A stretch of 64,000 bases of DNA from Chloroflexi bacterium CFX4 (lineage in GTDB: Bacteria; Chloroflexota; Anaerolineae; Aggregatilineales; UBA2796). Under the pieces are notes generated by a model. That model saw nothing but the letters and a program-made list of their open reading frames with translations, ran no database searches and was not told the DNA's origin. A program made the translations under genes and the position numbers. Position 1 is the stretch's first letter. The number at the start of each line of letters is the position of its first letter. Of the stretch, positions 63,374 to 64,000 are shown piece after piece. Where the stretch lies: NCBI GenBank assembly GCA_021404685.1, contig QWHC01000008.1, forward strand, positions 62,001-126,000. Reading direction: 5' to 3'.

Positions 63374-64000
63374 GTGGCACTCAGTGGCATCGCGCTGATT
63401 GTGAGCATCGCTGCGTTGCTGCTCTCGCTGCTGATGCTCATCCTCATCCTGTGGCAAGATGCGCGCAGCACCAACAGCCGTACCTATGCGCTCTTTGTTG
63501 GGATGGTCATCCTGTGGTCAAGCGGTGTGTTGATCAGCCGTTTGGGTGCCTCGGTCGGCGCTGCACCAAGCCTGATCAGCTTAGGCGTGCGCCTGATTGA
63601 GATCGGTTTTACCGGCGCCTGTGTGGTCAGCTATTTGCTGGTCTTCGTGCTGAGCAGCGGTCAGGGTGAGCGCCTTACGCGCCTGATCCATATTACTGTG
63701 TGGAGTGTGCTGATCCTGCAAAGTGTGCTTGTCCTCAGCACTGAGCTGCCGCGTTATCAAATCCGCGCTGACGGCGCGCTTATCTATCGCCTGAGTGAGT
63801 GGGGTGTGCTGACCTATACGCTTGTTACAGCGGCAGCCCTCGTTTTATTGTGGCAGCGCCGCCGCAAACTGAAAAGCCGTTGGTCACTGCTTGGCATCAG
63901 CCTATTTTGCTTGGGTGTGTTGATCGAACTGATCAGCCCTGAACTGCGCTACCGCGGTGTTGGCAGCAGCCTGAGCGCCGTTGCGACATTGGCAATCAGC
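63374..64000 (+). CDS. multi-pass membrane sensor, probable histidine kinase (3' end outside window)
   Basis: Starts with GTG after AAGGGA; 209 codons are visible and the frame is open to the edge. The visible part has about six or seven membrane helices (GIALIVSIAALLLSLLMLIL, ALFVGMVILWSSGVLISRLG, GFTGACVVSYLLVFVLSSGQ, TVWSVLILQSVLVLS, LTYTLVTAAALVLLW, LGISLFCLGVLIELI), with no kinase motif yet. By position after an OmpR-type regulator gene it is most likely the cognate sensor kinase with a 7TM-like input domain. Signal unknown. Confidence 0.8.
   Translation, partial: MALSGIALIVSIAALLLSLLMLILILWQDARSTNSRTYALFVGMVILWSSGVLISRLGASVGAAPSLISLGVRLIEIGFTGACVVSYLLVFVLSSGQGERLTRLIHITVWSVLILQSVLVLSTELPRYQIRADGALIYRLSEWGVLTYTLVTAAALVLLWQRRRKLKSRWSLLGISLFCLGVLIELISPELRYRGVGSSLSAVATLAIS

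Noticed and set aside
62638..63474. 278-residue minus-strand ORF
   Set aside because: Antisense to the response regulator, which has all receiver and winged-helix residues.

Overview
The window looks like a chromosomal segment of a Chloroflexota bacterium, probably of the Anaerolineae or a related lineage. The evidence is indirect: Pro/Thr-rich linkers of the PPTWTxxPT kind in a lipoprotein and in a Ser/Thr kinase, a Rieske / fused cytochrome b / multi-domain cytochrome c cluster, many secreted beta-propeller proteins, mraY away from a full dcw cluster, and sugar ABC systems without their own ATPase. There are no rRNA or tRNA genes, CRISPR arrays, insertion sequences or phage genes that I can see. 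Coding density is high, with many 4-nt ATGA/GTGA start-stop overlaps.

Layout. 1-9.2 kb: TPR fragment, secreted propeller protein, OsmC, small zinc ribbon, a degenerate GH38-like protein, ferrochelatase, a GT2 glycosyltransferase, a WXG100-type protein with 12-residue repeats and a polyglycine region, and an aldehyde dehydrogenase. 9.3-16.8 kb: PHP phosphoesterase; the Rieske-cytochrome b-cytochrome c respiratory operon; IlvE; a secreted M23 peptidase fused to a propeller. 16.8-19.2 kb (minus): phosphoribosyltransferase, radical SAM protein and methyltransferase, tightly packed. 19.3-26.3 kb (plus): SDR, GNAT, MenC/N-succinylamino acid racemase, two tandem Uma2 proteins, ProC, secreted propeller protein. 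26.4-34.9 kb (minus): lipoprotein, PlsY, pyruvate phosphate dikinase, a membrane protein resembling an M50 peptidase without its catalytic His, TpiA, Ser/Thr kinase. 35-38.5 kb (plus): a hypothetical protein, a small membrane protein and a CopC-CopD-cytochrome c fusion. 38.5-41.4 kb (minus): nucleotidyltransferase, MraY and a beta-hydroxyacid dehydrogenase.

41.7-62.2 kb is a large carbohydrate locus. A GH94 phosphorylase on the plus strand converges on an 18-kb minus-strand run: substrate-binding protein, a 963-residue binding lipoprotein, a permease pair, an NHL-TPR-YIP1 membrane protein, a DUF5696-like secreted protein, a second permease pair, a secreted PF10091/GH144 protein, a LacI regulator, a cytoplasmic PF10091/GH144 protein and a GH35 enzyme. 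PF10091/GH144 together with GH94 points towards beta-1,2-glucan or a related beta-glucan as substrate, by inference. A consensus promoter (TTGACA-17-TACTTT) with a perfect 9+2+9 inverted repeat at the expected transcription start lies ahead of the run and is a strong candidate operator for the LacI protein. Divergent from it, a two-component pair (OmpR-type response regulator and a membrane sensor cut by the window edge) may sense envelope or substrate status.

The most unusual items are the dual-permease YIP1/DUF5696 glucan locus, the WXG100-repeat-polyglycine protein, the cytochrome c domain split by a coiled coil, and the CopC-CopD-cytochrome c fusion.
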